From NCBI RefSeq assembly GCF_000090795.2, contig NW_003546389.1:101043-132320 (forward strand): a DNA stretch of 31,278 nucleotides. The letters run 5' to 3'. The position numbers were made by a program, and so were the translations under genes. This document shows positions 30,721-31,278 of this stretch, piece by piece (position 1 is the stretch's first letter; every line of letters starts with the position of its first letter). The notes beneath the pieces are model-generated. The model was not told where the DNA came from and did no database searches. It saw nothing but the letters and a program-made list of their open reading frames with translations. The DNA comes from Amphimedon queenslandica (taxonomy: Eukaryota > Porifera > Demospongiae > Haplosclerida > Niphatidae).

Positions 30721-31278
30721 ATGAAACCATGCACAATGTTCCAGCCATTTTGGTGTGTGTGCATTCAAATGTGTAGTGAATAGAGAGAGGAAGTGCTGTC
30801 ATAAGTGAGTTATGCTGTATACAAAACAGCACTCTTACAGTGTCATTCACATACATTGTACATGCACACTTTTTGTGTTTATTTATGCTCCTTCTCTCTC
30901 CATTCTGAGATCATATGAACTATCACTGTGACACTGATGGATGTAGCTGTTAATATTTAATACTTATGATTTAAAATCAGGTTTCCCCTCCCTCTTTCCC
31001 TCACTCTCTCTCTTCCTTGATTAAGGCTCTCAGTATAAATCCCTCTCCTATCTCTCTTTGTTACTCTTCCTTTCATTCTAAATCCCTTACCAAGACCTTC
31101 TCCCCCCTCCCTCCCTCCCTCTCTATCTTTCTTAAGTTTATCATTAAACTCTATGTGTTAATCATCCCATTATTACTATCAGCAGATAATATACTACACG
31201 GTCTAACCCTCTACTTCACACCTACATGTACATGTACATGTACACATGTGTATACAGACCGCAACAGCCATCGGGTTT

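Noticed and set aside
30157..30856. 72-aa and 132-aa frames on minus
   Set aside because: They lie in the ~185-bp tandem repeat; similar peptide phrases recur because the DNA repeats.

Overview
The window looks like nuclear DNA of a demosponge, and the style is that of Amphimedon queenslandica. This is inferred: the DNA is AT-rich, genes sit close together on both strands, many introns are only 50-90 bp, and the conserved genes are animal-type (MIER, FRA10AC1, SPATA1, DIMT1). Nothing prokaryotic is seen. All exon models were built by hand from splice signals, reading phase and family resemblance; no search was run.

Layout. 1-2051 (+): the 3' part of a MIER-family corepressor gene (ELM2 then SANT). 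2613-12507: a cluster of six small multi-exon genes for secreted, cysteine-containing, apparently all-helical proteins. They form two subfamilies, here called A and B, in the order A1(+), B1(+), A2(+), B2(-), B3(-), B4(-). All introns are phase 0, all proteins begin with a signal peptide, and all six genes have a TATA box. I recognise no named family. A and B share motifs and one intron position, so they look like distant branches of one superfamily. 12638-14381 (+): FRA10AC1, with an ETS plus NRF1-type housekeeping promoter, head-to-head with B4. 15385-23366 (-): a SPATA1-like gene in which one 3.3 kb exon inserts about 1,100 residues of Q/P/N/S-rich sequence between the conserved N-terminal domain and the C-terminal coiled coil. 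A small two-exon gene on the + strand may be nested in one of its introns (17484-17809). 23770-25768 (+): DIMT1, the 18S rRNA dimethyladenosine transferase, head-to-head with SPATA1; its last exons are not in the window. 25769-31278: more than 5.5 kb with no convincing gene, filled with inverted repeats, tandem repeats and simple sequence.

How it fits together. The four conserved genes are unrelated housekeeping or ciliary/sperm genes. The six-gene cluster between MIER and FRA10AC1 is the unusual part: tandem, inverted and diversified, with promoter architecture suggesting regulated rather than constitutive expression. A four-helix-bundle, cytokine-like fold is a testable guess and is not shown by the sequence alone.

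Repeats. A family of ~175-187 bp tandem units with the palindromic core GTACTATAGTAC recurs in several introns. Several MITE-like inverted repeats and one 135-base assembly gap are also present.
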